Source: Duganella sp. Root336D2
GTDB taxonomy: Bacteria; Pseudomonadota; Gammaproteobacteria; Burkholderiales; Burkholderiaceae_D
Assembly: GCF_001425005.1 (NCBI RefSeq)
Contig: NZ_LMDB01000012.1
Coordinates: 648,964-712,963, forward strand
Length of the DNA stretch: 64,000 nucleotides
Reading direction: 5' to 3'
The position numbers and the translations under genes are program-made. Below the pieces are notes generated by a model. The model did not search any database. It had not been told where the DNA came from and saw only the letters and a list, made by a program, of their open reading frames with translations. Below are positions 53,758-62,387 of the stretch, piece by piece (positions within the stretch are counted from its first letter, which is position 1; each line of letters opens with the position of its first letter).

Positions 53758-55107
53758 ATGAACGTTAAAAAATTTACCGCCCCAACATCTCGTGAAGCGC
53801 TGCGCAAGGTACGCGAAGCGCTTGGCCCGGATGCGGTGATCCTCTCCAACCGCGCTGTCGACGGCGCGGTGGAAATCCTGGCCCTGGCCGGCGACGATGC
53901 CGCAGCCCTGGCCCCGCACTCCCCGGATTCGCCGATGTCAGCGCCCGCGCCGCACCTGGAGCTGGCGCCGGCCCTGGTCTCCCAGCCGGCCGCCGCGGTG
54001 GTACGCGCCACTGCCCGCCAGGCGCCAGCCGCGCCGCGCGCACCGGCCCGCCCGATCGCACCTGCACCGGCACCTGCCGCGCCGGCAGTCGACATGGACC
54101 GCATTTCCTCGCTGGTCGCGGAGGCGGTCGCCAGCGCCAAAGCCACGGCCGCTGCCGAAATGACCAGCATGATGAGCGAACTGCGCGCCATGCGCGGCAT
54201 GATGGAAACCCAGCTCAACGAACTGGCCTTCGCCAACACCCAGCAGCGCGAGCCGCACAAGACCGTGGTGCTGCGCGAAATGCTGGCCGCCGGCTTCTCC
54301 GCCAGCCTGGCACGCTACCTGACCGACAAGCTGCCGGCCGCCCGCGACGGCGCCGAGGCGTTGCAATGGATGCGCACCGTCCTGGCCCGCAACATCAACG
54401 CCATGAGCAACGAAGACGCGCTGCTGGAAAAAGGCGGCGTGTTCGCCCTGGTCGGCCCGACCGGTGTCGGCAAGACCACCACCACCGCCAAGCTGGCCGC
54501 GCGCTGCGTGATGCGCCACGGCCCGGAAAAACTGGCGCTGATCACTACCGATGCCTATCGTATCGGCGCCCACGAACAACTGCGCATCTACGGCAAGATC
54601 CTGGGCGTGATGGTGCACTCGGTGAAAGACGAAGCCGACCTGCGCATCGCCCTGAATGAACTGCGCAACAAGCACACCGTGCTGATTGACACTGTCGGCG
54701 TCAGCCAGCGCGACCAGATGGTGGCCGAGCAGGTCGCCATGTTGCAGGGCGTTGGCACCGACGTGCAGCGCATCCTGTGCATGAATGCCACCTCGACCCA
54801 GGAAACCCTGTCCGAAGTGGTGCGCGCCTACCAGGGCAGCGGCCTGGCCGGCGCCATCATCACCAAGCTGGACGAAGCCGCCTCGATCGGCTCCGCGCTG
54901 GACGTGGTGATCCGCCACAAGCTGCGCCTGTTCTACGCGTCCAACGGCCAGCGCGTGCCGGAAGACCTGCACCTGGCCGATCCGGCGGCGCTGGTGGGAC
55001 GCGCCTTCGGCGGCCAGTCCGCCCCGAAATACGGCGACGCCGAACTGCCGCTGCTGGTAGCCGGCGCCGTGCACGACCCAATGCTGCGCGAGGTACGCTT
55101 TGGCTAA
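53758..55107 (+). CDS. flhF: Flagellar biosynthesis GTPase FlhF
   Basis: A 449-residue SRP-type GTPase that sets the place and number of polar flagella. The B domain (MNVKKFTAPTSREALRKVRE) is followed by an Ala/Pro-rich linker (about 60-115) and the NG domain: G1 VGPTGVGKTTTTAKLAAR (about 233-250), LITTDAYRIGAHEQL, the DTVG box (VLIDTVGVSQRDQM) and TKLDEAASIG. Followed at once by flhG, whose start lies inside its last codons. Confidence 0.96.
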   Translation: MNVKKFTAPTSREALRKVREALGPDAVILSNRAVDGAVEILALAGDDAAALAPHSPDSPMSAPAPHLELAPALVSQPAAAVVRATARQAPAAPRAPARPIAPAPAPAAPAVDMDRISSLVAEAVASAKATAAAEMTSMMSELRAMRGMMETQLNELAFANTQQREPHKTVVLREMLAAGFSASLARYLTDKLPAARDGAEALQWMRTVLARNINAMSNEDALLEKGGVFALVGPTGVGKTTTTAKLAARCVMRHGPEKLALITTDAYRIGAHEQLRIYGKILGVMVHSVKDEADLRIALNELRNKHTVLIDTVGVSQRDQMVAEQVAMLQGVGTDVQRILCMNATSTQETLSEVVRAYQGSGLAGAIITKLDEAASIGSALDVVIRHKLRLFYASNGQRVPEDLHLADPAALVGRAFGGQSAPKYGDAELPLLVAGAVHDPMLREVRFG

Positions 55108-55900
55108 TTTCGATTTCGACCAGGCCGAGGGCCTGCGCCGGATGCTGGCCGGCCCCCGGCCACGCATCATCACGTTCCTGTCGGCCACGCCGCAGGACGA
55201 CAAAGGCGCCATGCTGGTTAACCTGGGCGCCTCGCTGTCGCAGGCGGGCAACGACGTGCTGCTGGTCGACGCCTGCGCCAGCGCGCACGGCGTGGTATCG
55301 CGCCTGGGCCTGGACCACGGCGCCAGCCTGCTCGACGTGGCGCGCCAGCACTGCGGCCTGAACCAGGTGCTGCATGCGGCGCCGCAAGGCTTCAATGTGG
55401 TGTCGATGACGCGCGGCGAATCGCGCCGCGGCCCGGACGAAGGGCGCCGCCTGGCCAAGGCTTTCGGCGTGCTGGCCAGCCAGAGCGGCATCGTGCTGGT
55501 GGACGGCGAATTTGATGGCGAAGCCTTCCCGGTACCCTTGATGGCCAGTTCCGAGATCGTGGTGCAGGTGTCAAACAGTGCCACTTCGATCAAGAATGCT
55601 TATATGATGATCAAGCGGCTCAACCATGAACTTGGGCGCCGGCCGTTCGGCATCCTGGTCACCGGCGCTTCGGAGGCCGAAGCAAGGGTGGTTTACGATA
55701 ATATGGCACATGCGGCAAGCCGTTACCTGGCAGTCAACCTCGTTTCCATGGGGTCTGTGCCGGCCGACGAATACCTGCAGCGTGCAGCCCGGCTGGGTCG
55801 TGCGGTGGTGGACGCCTTCCCCCTGGCCGGGGCGTCAGTGGCCTTCCGCCAGCTGGCAGGGCGTTTTGCGATGGGGAGCTGCAACCATTTTAGAGCCTGA
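55100..55900 (+). CDS. flhG: FlhG/FleN-type flagellar number regulator with degenerate P-loop
   Basis: A 266-residue MinD/ParA-like protein that works with FlhF. It begins with TTG at 55100 after GAGG, overlapping the flhF stop; this start is needed to include the FlhF-activating motif DQAEGLR (7-13). The deviant Walker A motif KGGxGKT is missing: the region reads LSATPQDDKGAMLVNLGASL (residues 27-46). Other parts of the fold remain (VLLVDACAS; NSATSIKNAYMMIKRL). ATP use is therefore doubtful while GTPase stimulation of FlhF may be kept. Confidence 0.87.
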   Translation: MANFDFDQAEGLRRMLAGPRPRIITFLSATPQDDKGAMLVNLGASLSQAGNDVLLVDACASAHGVVSRLGLDHGASLLDVARQHCGLNQVLHAAPQGFNVVSMTRGESRRGPDEGRRLAKAFGVLASQSGIVLVDGEFDGEAFPVPLMASSEIVVQVSNSATSIKNAYMMIKRLNHELGRRPFGILVTGASEAEARVVYDNMAHAASRYLAVNLVSMGSVPADEYLQRAARLGRAVVDAFPLAGASVAFRQLAGRFAMGSCNHFRA

Positions 55901-55917
55901 AAAGAATTAGAACCTTT

Positions 55918-56649
55918 ATGTACACGGTCAAAGGGAAGGTGGACAAGGATTCCTTGCTGACGACGCACATGCCGTTGGTCAAGCGCCTGGCCCACCATAT
56001 GAAGGCAAAATTGCCGCCCAGTGTGGAAGTGGATGACCTGGTACAGGCCGGCATGATCGGCTTGCTGGACGCTATTAACAGGTATGAAGAAACCCACGGC
56101 GCCCAGTTCGAGACTTACGCGGTGATGCGCATCCGCGGCGCCATGCTCGATGAATTGCGCTCTTCCGACTGGATGCCGCGCTCGATGCGGCAGGACATGC
56201 GCAAGATTGAAACCGCCATGGCCACGCTGCAGCAGCGCCTGGGCCGCCCGCCGACCGAGTCGGAAGTGGCGAAGTCGCTCAAACTGTCGCTGGCCGATTA
56301 CCAGGAAATGCTGTCCGAGGGCGGCGGCCACCAACTGGTGTACTACGAAGATTTTCACGCGGAAGACGGCAACGACAGCTTCCTCGACCGCTACGCCCAT
56401 GATGAAGATGCCGATCCGCTGCGCGCGCTGCTCGACACCGACTTCCGCCAGGCCGTGATCGATGCGATTGATGCGCTACCCCCACGTGAGAAAATGCTGA
56501 TGGGCCTTTACTACGAGGAAGAGCTGAACCTGAAGGAGATCGGCGCCGTGATGGGCGTCTCCGAATCCCGGGTATCGCAGTTGCACACACAAGCCGTGGC
56601 GCGCCTGCGTGCCTCGCTGCGGGAGCAGGCATGGACTGGTCCAGCGTAG
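55918..56649 (+). CDS. fliA: Flagellar sigma factor FliA (sigma-28)
   Basis: A 243-residue alternative sigma factor for late flagellar genes. Region 2 shows LVKRLAHHMKAKLP, VEVDDLVQAGMIGLLDAINR and RIRGAMLDELRSSDW; region 3 RPPTESEVAKSL; region 4 ALPPREKMLMGLYYEEELNL and the helix-turn-helix MGVSESRVSQLHTQAV. Its anti-sigma factor FlgM is encoded nearby at 60328-60651. Its end overlaps motC by 19 bases. Confidence 0.97.
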   Translation: MYTVKGKVDKDSLLTTHMPLVKRLAHHMKAKLPPSVEVDDLVQAGMIGLLDAINRYEETHGAQFETYAVMRIRGAMLDELRSSDWMPRSMRQDMRKIETAMATLQQRLGRPPTESEVAKSLKLSLADYQEMLSEGGGHQLVYYEDFHAEDGNDSFLDRYAHDEDADPLRALLDTDFRQAVIDAIDALPPREKMLMGLYYEEELNLKEIGAVMGVSESRVSQLHTQAVARLRASLREQAWTGPA

Positions 56650-57377
56650 CCGGAGTGCTGCTGGCGCTGGCCGGCATCATCGTCGGCCAGGGGCTGGAGG
56701 GCGGCAAGATCACTTCCCTGCTGCAGCCGGCAGCCTTCGCCATCGTGGTAGTCGGCACGTTCGGCGCTGTCATGCTGCAAACCCGTTTGCCGACCCTGCG
56801 CCGTGGCCTGACCATGCTGCGCTGGGTCTTCAAGCCGCCGCCGGACAACCGCGCCCAGTTGGCGCGCGATATCAATAACTGGAGCATGCTGGCCCGCCGC
56901 GACGGGCTGCTGGCGCTGGAGCGCCCCATGCTGGGCGCCAAGGACAAGTTCATCGCCAAGGGTTTGCGCATGATCGTGGACGGCATCAACCCGGACAAGA
57001 TGCGGCAGATGCTGGACATGGAAATCACCGCCTTCGAAACGGCGGAGCGCCAGGCGGTGCGCATCTGGGAATCGGCGGCCGGCTATTCGCCGACCATCGG
57101 CATCCTGGGCGCTGTGCTGGGCCTGATCCATGTGATGGAAAACCTGACCGACCCGAGCAAGCTCGGTTCCGGCATTGCGGTGGCTTTCGTGTCGACCATT
57201 TACGGGGTCGGCCTGGCCAACCTGTTCTTCTACCCGATCGCCAACAAGCTCAAGACCATCGTCACGCGCCAGGTCTACCTGCAGGAGCTGACGGCCACGG
57301 TGATGTACGACATCGCCACCGGCGACTTCACGCGCGTTATCGATGAGCGGATCGCGACCCTGATGCGGGAGCCGTGA
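56631..57377 (+). CDS. motC: Flagellar motor protein MotC (MotA family)
   Basis: A 248-residue inner-membrane stator channel protein. Membrane segments VAGVLLALAGIIVGQGL, AAFAIVVVGTFGAVML, TIGILGAVLGLIHVM and IAVAFVSTIYGVGLANLFFY, with the cytoplasmic loop between 2 and 3 (GLLALERPM; IVDGINPDKMRQML) that contacts FliG. It pairs with MotD directly downstream. The MotC/MotD naming reflects sequence type in polar-flagellated pseudomonads and betaproteobacteria. Confidence 0.93.
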   Translation: MDWSSVAGVLLALAGIIVGQGLEGGKITSLLQPAAFAIVVVGTFGAVMLQTRLPTLRRGLTMLRWVFKPPPDNRAQLARDINNWSMLARRDGLLALERPMLGAKDKFIAKGLRMIVDGINPDKMRQMLDMEITAFETAERQAVRIWESAAGYSPTIGILGAVLGLIHVMENLTDPSKLGSGIAVAFVSTIYGVGLANLFFYPIANKLKTIVTRQVYLQELTATVMYDIATGDFTRVIDERIATLMREP

Positions 57378-57378
57378 C

Positions 57379-58140
57379 ATGCAGTACCGCCGCGCACGCC
57401 GCAAGTTCGACGACGACGCCGAGAACCATGAGCGCTGGCTGATCTCTTACGCCGACTTCATCACGCTGCTGTTTGCCTTCTTTGTGGTGATGTACGCGGT
57501 ATCGTCGGTCAACGTTGGCAAGTACAAGGTGTTTTCCGACGCGCTGGGCGATGCGTTTGGCGGGGCTGGCGCTGCCCCCCCGACCAATACCGAAGTCCAG
57601 AGCCTGCCGATTCCCAATCCCGCTTCGCGCAAGCGCAACGAGGCGATCAAGAAGGAGAAGGAGCAGATGACGCGGCTGGCCAAGGACCTGGCCAGTACCC
57701 TGGCGCCGCTGGTGAAAGAGGGCAAGGTAAGGGTGACCCAGAATAGCCGGGGCGTGAGCGTGGAAATCAATGCTTCGGTGCTGTTCAATCCGGGCGATGC
57801 AAGGCTGACCGGGGAGTCGCGCGAGGCGCTGACCGCGGTGGCGACGCTGCTGAAGGATGACCCGCACAATGTGCAGGTGGAGGGGCATACCGATAATGTG
57901 CCGATCAGGAATGCGGCTTTTCCGTCGAACTGGGAGTTGTCGGCAGTGCGGGCGGGGACTGTGGTGCGGCTGTTTATCGAATCCGGGATTGCCGCTTCGC
58001 GCATGACGGCGGTGGGACATGCGGACAACCAGCCGGTGGCGTCGAATGACGATCCCGAGACGCGGGCGCGGAATCGGCGGGTGGCTGTGACGATTTTGTC
58101 AGGGGTCCCCGATCCGGCTACCGAAATTCCCAACCCGTAA
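57379..58140 (+). CDS. motD: Flagellar motor protein MotD (MotB family)
   Basis: A 253-residue stator protein. A single membrane helix with the proton-binding aspartate (SYADFITLLFAFFVVMYAVS, Asp at about residue 26) is followed by a linker and an OmpA-like peptidoglycan-binding domain with VQVEGHTDNVPIRN, ELSAVRAGTVVRLFIESG and ARNRRVAVTIL. One base separates it from motC. A repeat element follows its stop. Confidence 0.94.
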   Translation: MQYRRARRKFDDDAENHERWLISYADFITLLFAFFVVMYAVSSVNVGKYKVFSDALGDAFGGAGAAPPTNTEVQSLPIPNPASRKRNEAIKKEKEQMTRLAKDLASTLAPLVKEGKVRVTQNSRGVSVEINASVLFNPGDARLTGESREALTAVATLLKDDPHNVQVEGHTDNVPIRNAAFPSNWELSAVRAGTVVRLFIESGIAASRMTAVGHADNQPVASNDDPETRARNRRVAVTILSGVPDPATEIPNP

Positions 58141-58143
58141 AAC

Positions 58144-58205
58144 CAGGGTCAGACCCAAGGGTCAGACCCTGACACGCGACCGCCGCAGACCTGGGTCTGA
58201 CCCTG
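58144..58205. repeat. Intergenic repeat element, GGGTCAGACC-type (copy after motD)
   Basis: Outer arms CAGGGTCAGACCCA (58144-58157) and TGGGTCTGACCCTG (58192-58205) form a perfect 14-base inverted repeat. A second palindrome, AGGGTCAGACCCT, lies at 58158-58170. The core GACACGCGACCGCCGC is the inverted counterpart of GCGGCTGTCGCGTGTC in the copy near 13020-13036. It lies between two convergent genes and could serve as a bidirectional terminator. Confidence 0.87.
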
Positions 58206-58216
58206 ATTTACCGGGT

Positions 58217-59782
58217 TTAGGCGCGCAGCCGCTCCGGATGCGGCACCTGCTCCCGCAGCTTCTGCCTGCGCCGCCAATGCCATGCAGTTCCGATCGTCGC
58301 AACCAGCAGTACCAGCGCCGCCACCGGCCACGCCGACTTCTGCAAGTTCTGCTTCGCCTGCTCGTCCATCAACTCTTCAGGAAATGGCCGTGGCTCCACC
58401 GGTACCACCTGCCACTTGCTGCGATCCTCCGGCGCGCGCGCCATGAACTCGTCGATCGAATACGCCGGCGCCGAACCGAACGCGCGGCTGGAAGGGATCT
58501 GCGGAATCCGCACCAGCATCACCGCCTCCACATCCGACTTCAGCTGCTGCTCGAACCCGCTCAACTGGCGCCCGGCCTGGCCGCCCAGCACATTCAGCAA
58601 ATCCTTGCCCAACGCATCAAACGCCACCGCCGGATGCAGGCGCGTCTGCTCCTCGGTGAAATAGCTGTAGGCCTTCTTGCCGCTGGCGATGCTCATTTCC
58701 TTCGCCGCCATGTAGGCAAAAGCGCCAACGGCCTTCAGGCGATTGGTCGGACCCTGCAGGGGCCATTGCCAGCCCAGTTTGCGCAGTACGTCGACATTGA
58801 TCCCGGTGCAGTTGGCAGCCGCGTGCTGGTAGCTGAAATGGTGGGCATAGAAGGCGCGGAATACCTGGTTCACATTGCCCTGGTAGGCCTGCGCGGTGCG
58901 CGGATCTTTCAACACCGCCACCAGCATGTACGACGGCCGGTAATACTGCTGTCCGCTGTTCAAGTCCATCAGGTAGTTATCCATCGGCAGGGCCGAAGCG
59001 ACGATACCTTTCTCGCTGGTCGAATCGAGGCCGTAGAAGTTATTCACCAGCCAGTCCGACCACTCGCCCTGCGGCCCCAGCCGGCCGGTGGCGATGGCGA
59101 AATGGCCGCCATATGCTTCGTCGTCGTCGCCCTGGGCTCCGCTGAGCATCATGGCCAGCACCGGCTTGCCGGACAAGTCGGCCGGCGCGGCGCCAGGCCG
59201 CTGCCATACCTTGCGCACCGCGTACTCGCCGCGCGCACCGCCGTCCGCATGACGTACGAAACCCTGCAGGTCGTCGTCGCCGGACAAGGGCTGTACTGGC
59301 AGCTTGCCCGCATCGATCACATAGTCGCGCGGCCAGATGGTGCGTGCCACGAACTGCTGGCCGGCCTCGTCCCACTGGCCGCGCACGCGCACTTCGCGCT
59401 GGCGGAAGAAGGCTTCCGAGCTGGCGTTGAAGTAGGAACGGTTGGTCGCGATCTTCGGCGCCAGGCGGAAATCGAGCGTGCCGCCATCGGCCGTGTGCAG
59501 CGCTTTTCCGTCAAAGCGCGCCTGCGGCACCAGTTGTGGCGAACCCAGCCAGACCAGGCCCGGTGCATCCTTGGCACCGGCAGCCGGCAGGGCAATCACC
59601 TCATCCTGGAAGTACCACAAGGCCTGCTTCTGGCCGCAGTCGTTGCAGCGGCCGTTGCTCAGGCGGTAGTTGTCGGCGGGCTGCAGTCCGAATTGTTCAC
59701 CGCCAAGGGCGGAATGAACGGAGGCAGCACCGGCTTGGGCGGTCGTGGCCGCCAGAATAATTCCTGAGAGAAATGTGCGCAT
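58217..59782 (-). CDS. Exported, C-terminally anchored protein with LRAT/NlpC-like His and Cys motifs
   Basis: A 521-residue protein of no family I can name. ATG 59780-59782 starts a signal peptide (MRTFLSGIILAATTAQAGAA). Near the C-terminus a membrane helix (WPVAALVLLVATIGTAW) is followed by a basic tail (HWRRRQKLRE), so the bulk lies in the periplasm. Two motifs stand out: YGGHFAIATGR with H227 and ANCTGINVDVLRKLG with C325. Their order and form resemble the permuted papain-like LRAT/NlpC fold (H...NCEHF). An N-terminal CxxC (GRCNDCGQKQ) is also present. No clear link with the flagellar genes on either side. Confidence 0.75.
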   Translation of the reverse strand: MRTFLSGIILAATTAQAGAASVHSALGGEQFGLQPADNYRLSNGRCNDCGQKQALWYFQDEVIALPAAGAKDAPGLVWLGSPQLVPQARFDGKALHTADGGTLDFRLAPKIATNRSYFNASSEAFFRQREVRVRGQWDEAGQQFVARTIWPRDYVIDAGKLPVQPLSGDDDLQGFVRHADGGARGEYAVRKVWQRPGAAPADLSGKPVLAMMLSGAQGDDDEAYGGHFAIATGRLGPQGEWSDWLVNNFYGLDSTSEKGIVASALPMDNYLMDLNSGQQYYRPSYMLVAVLKDPRTAQAYQGNVNQVFRAFYAHHFSYQHAAANCTGINVDVLRKLGWQWPLQGPTNRLKAVGAFAYMAAKEMSIASGKKAYSYFTEEQTRLHPAVAFDALGKDLLNVLGGQAGRQLSGFEQQLKSDVEAVMLVRIPQIPSSRAFGSAPAYSIDEFMARAPEDRSKWQVVPVEPRPFPEELMDEQAKQNLQKSAWPVAALVLLVATIGTAWHWRRRQKLREQVPHPERLRA

Positions 59783-59856
59783 TCGCCCATTATGCAGAAG
59801 GTTGCATAAAAAGTCATTAATTCGAAAGGTCCGGCGGTGTGCCGGTTGCGAAAGGC

Positions 59857-60321
59857 TTAGCCGGCGATGAAGCCGCGGCGCGTGGTGCCGCCGGTGGTCA
59901 TGCCGCTCGGTCCGTAGACCGTGGTTTGCCCCGGGCGCAAGGCTTGCAGTGCGCCCTGGGTATGGCCCAGGTGCTTGTTGATCAACACGCCGTTCAGGCG
60001 GTTCAATTCCTTGGCCGCGCGGGTCTGGTCCAGCAGTTGCTGCCACAATATATTGGCGGCGTCGTCATGCTGGGCTTCCAGCCACGATTCCATGCCCAGT
60101 TCCAGCGCCGGATAACCGGCCTCGGCGAGGGCGCGGTGGCGCGCGGTGGCCAGGGTGGCCATTTCGTTGACCAGGGCCGACTTGTGCGGAGTCAGCGAGG
60201 TCAGGTGGTCGATGTCGGCCGCTACCAGGTCTTGCTGTTCCTGTTTCAGGACATCCAGCAATTCCGTGATCTTGCTCAACTCAGCCTGCAGGCTGTGTTT
60301 AGGGGAGACAGCGGCCATCAT
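59857..60321 (-). CDS. flgN: Flagellar chaperone FlgN
   Basis: A 154-residue cytoplasmic chaperone for the hook-filament junction proteins FlgK and FlgL. Mostly helical: LSKITELLDVLKQEQQDLVA at the start and LNRLNGVLINKHLGHTQGAL near the end, as in the family. AAGGAAAC precedes a double ATG (60321 or 60318). It follows flgM by six bases and shares its sigma-28 promoter. Confidence 0.9.
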   Translation of the reverse strand: MMAAVSPKHSLQAELSKITELLDVLKQEQQDLVAADIDHLTSLTPHKSALVNEMATLATARHRALAEAGYPALELGMESWLEAQHDDAANILWQQLLDQTRAAKELNRLNGVLINKHLGHTQGALQALRPGQTTVYGPSGMTTGGTTRRGFIAG

Positions 60322-60327
60322 GTTTCC

Positions 60328-60651
60328 TTAGCGTTGCTTACGTGCGTGCAGCAGGTCGCGGACCGTGTCCAGCAAACCGTCTGCCACTTTTTCCGAGTTG
60401 ACCTGGAACTGGCCGTCAGCAATTGCCATCTTGATGCGCTCGACTTTTTTCGTGTCGAACACGGCATTGCTGGCGGCAGCGCCACTGGCCGCCATTGCCT
60501 GTCCTTGCGAGGACAGGCGCACATTGTCGGTACCTGCCTGTGGTGCGGTGGAAGTCGCTGCGGCGGCCTTGTCCGCGCTGCGCGCGTTCGTGCCCGTCGC
60601 GGGCGAACTTGGCAAGCCCGGCGTGTTCTTCAATGTATCGTTGATCTTCAC
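60328..60651 (-). CDS. flgM: Anti-sigma-28 factor FlgM
   Basis: A 107-residue protein that holds FliA inactive until the hook is complete and FlgM is exported. It starts with GTG at 60649-60651 (VKINDTLKN) after GAGGA; the frame upstream is not supported. The N-terminal half is disordered and Ala/Ser/Thr-rich. The C-terminal FliA-binding part (KVERIKMAIADGQFQVNSEK; VADGLLDTVRDLL) matches the family. A sigma-28 promoter precedes it. Confidence 0.93.
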   Translation of the reverse strand: MKINDTLKNTPGLPSSPATGTNARSADKAAAATSTAPQAGTDNVRLSSQGQAMAASGAAASNAVFDTKKVERIKMAIADGQFQVNSEKVADGLLDTVRDLLHARKQR

Positions 60652-60699
60652 AGCTTTATCCTCGTCTGGTTGGAGTACTTTACCCCGGCATACGAGTCT

Positions 60700-60726
60700 A
60701 TAACGGCAATCTGCGGCCAAACTTTA
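60700..60726 (-). promoter_or_regulatory. Sigma-28 (FliA) promoter of flgM-flgN
   Basis: On the minus strand TAAAGTTT (60719-60726), an 11-base spacer and GCCGTTAT (60700-60707). The -35 matches the FliA consensus completely and the -10 differs from GCCGATAA at two positions; the spacing is exact. It lies about 50 bases before the flgM GTG. This gives the usual FliA-FlgM feedback loop. Confidence 0.82.
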
Positions 60727-60746
60727 GCTGGCATCGTGAAACTTGT

Positions 60747-61433
60747 TCAAAAAGCTACTTCGACCATTCCACCCAGGCGGGCAATTCCGCTGATTTGCTG
60801 GCCATTGCCGGTGCGGACTGCCACCACCTGGCCCTCGGCCGCCGAACCGGCTGCCTTGCCCTCGGCCGACACCGAGAAGCCATTGCCCTTGGTGACCAGC
60901 TTGACCAGTTGGCCCTGCAGGATCACCGGCTTGGCCTTGACCATGTCCACCCGCAGCGGGGTGCCGGCCGAAATCGACATGCTGCTGGACTTGCCGACCA
61001 GTTGCACCTTGTCGGTCGCAATTCCCGGCGGCAGGGCGGTCAGTTCGCCTTGCATCATTGCCAATTGGGCATCTTCGATCGCCTGGCCCTGGACCAGCGG
61101 TACGGCGGCGGCCACATAACTGCCTAACACCGATACCTGGGACTGAATATATACCGTCCACGGCGAAGGCGCCGCACAACGCACGCCGACCGTGGTCTTG
61201 CCCCAGGCGCGCGCACCCGGCATCAGGAACGCTTCCGGGGCCGGGCAGGGCGCCAGGTTCAGGCGCTGGTCGACCGCGCCGACGCTGACCGTGACCTTGC
61301 CCGGCAGGCCGGCAGTCTGGACTTGCAGGAATTGCTCGGCGACCTGGCGCAGGGCAGCAGGCTCCATGCGGGCCGGAGCGGCATGGGCCAGGCTGACGGC
61401 AAACAGGCTTGCAATGATGAGGACTTGTTTCAT
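60747..61433 (-). CDS. flgA: Flagellar P-ring assembly chaperone FlgA
   Basis: A 228-residue periplasmic protein that helps FlgI form the P-ring. ATG 61431-61433 (MKQVLIIASLFAVSLAHAAP) begins a clear signal peptide; the frame is open a little further upstream but without support. The C-terminal SAF domain is recognisable (GQAIEDAQLAMMQGELTALP; SAGTPLRVDMVKAKPVILQG; VVAVRTGNGQQISGIA). It precedes flgM and is divergent from flgB. Confidence 0.93.
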   Translation of the reverse strand: MKQVLIIASLFAVSLAHAAPARMEPAALRQVAEQFLQVQTAGLPGKVTVSVGAVDQRLNLAPCPAPEAFLMPGARAWGKTTVGVRCAAPSPWTVYIQSQVSVLGSYVAAAVPLVQGQAIEDAQLAMMQGELTALPPGIATDKVQLVGKSSSMSISAGTPLRVDMVKAKPVILQGQLVKLVTKGNGFSVSAEGKAAGSAAEGQVVAVRTGNGQQISGIARLGGMVEVAF

Positions 61434-61561
61434 GCTGCCCATCTTAGCCCCGGCGCGCAAGCCGCAAGCCGCGAATAAGGGCAAAAACCCCGCCTTTCTC
61501 TTCCGATCAAGCAAGCACATTGCTCCGTATCATCGAACCTGTCATCAAGCGGAGAAGCGCC

Positions 61562-61981
61562 ATGTTAGGCAAACTCGACAACTACCTGCTGTTCAACGAA
61601 ACCGCCCTCAGCCTGCGTGAAAAGCGCCAGGCCGTACTGGCGTCGAACATTGCCAATGCCGACACGCCGAATTACAAGGCGCGCGACATCGACTTTTCCG
61701 CCAACTTGCAGGAAGCCATGCAGCGCGCGGCCACGCCGCAGCCCTTGCAAACCACGGCCAACAAGCACTTCCCGCGTCCGCCGCAGGATGGCAGCACGCT
61801 GCCGGACGGCACGCCGCTGCTGTACCGCCACCCGGCGCAGGGCGCAGTCGATGGCAACACGGTCGACATGGATGTTGAACGTAACAACTTTGCCGACAAT
61901 GCATTGCGCTACGAAGCAGGCGTGACCTTTATTAATTCGCAGATCAAAGGCCTGCTGGCCGCGATCCAGGGAGGCCAGTAA
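61562..61981 (+). CDS. flgB: Flagellar basal-body rod protein FlgB
   Basis: A 139-residue proximal rod subunit exported by the flagellar apparatus. ATG at 61562 ([16 protein letters not shown]) after GCGGAGAAG. The rod/hook N-terminal signature is [20 protein letters not shown] (about 20-39), and the C-terminal helix is [20 protein letters not shown]. Its stop overlaps the flgC start by one base (TAATG). First gene of flgBCDE. Confidence 0.96.
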   Translation: MLGKLDNYLLFNETALSLREKRQAVLASNIANADTPNYKARDIDFSANLQEAMQRAATPQPLQTTANKHFPRPPQDGSTLPDGTPLLYRHPAQGAVDGNTVDMDVERNNFADNALRYEAGVTFINSQIKGLLAAIQGGQ

Positions 61982-62385
61982 TGTCCTTGTTCAGCATTTT
62001 CAACGTTTCCGGTTCGGCCATGAGCGCCCAGGCCCAGCGCCTGAACGTCGTCGCCTCCAACCTGGCCAACGCCGACAGCGCCACCTCGGCCAGCGGTGAA
62101 GCCTACCGCGCCAAGCAGGTGGTGTTCGAAGCCACCCCGAGCGCCAACGGCGCCGCCACCTCGGTCAAAGTGAGCAAGGTGGTGGAAGACCCGTCGCCAC
62201 TCAAGCAAGTCTACGACCCCAAGCATCCGCTGGCGGACGAGAAGGGTTATGTGACGATGCCGAACGTGAACGTAGTCGATGAGATGGTCAATATGCTGTC
62301 GGCTTCGCGCTCTTACCAGACCAATGTTGAAACCATGAATGCAGCCAAGACCATGCTGCTGAAAACCCTGACGATCGGACAGTAA
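61981..62385 (+). CDS. flgC: Flagellar basal-body rod protein FlgC
   Basis: A 134-residue proximal rod subunit. N-terminus [20 protein letters not shown] with the rod signature [15 protein letters not shown]; then [20 protein letters not shown] and the C-terminal [19 protein letters not shown], all characteristic of FlgC. Coupled to flgB by a one-base overlap and two bases before flgD. Confidence 0.97.
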   Translation: MSLFSIFNVSGSAMSAQAQRLNVVASNLANADSATSASGEAYRAKQVVFEATPSANGAATSVKVSKVVEDPSPLKQVYDPKHPLADEKGYVTMPNVNVVDEMVNMLSASRSYQTNVETMNAAKTMLLKTLTIGQ

Positions 62386-62387
62386 CC

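Noticed and set aside
61434..61561. Sigma-28 promoter in the flgA/flgB divergent region
   Set aside because: TCCGATCA resembles the -10 element, but no -35 lies at the required distance.
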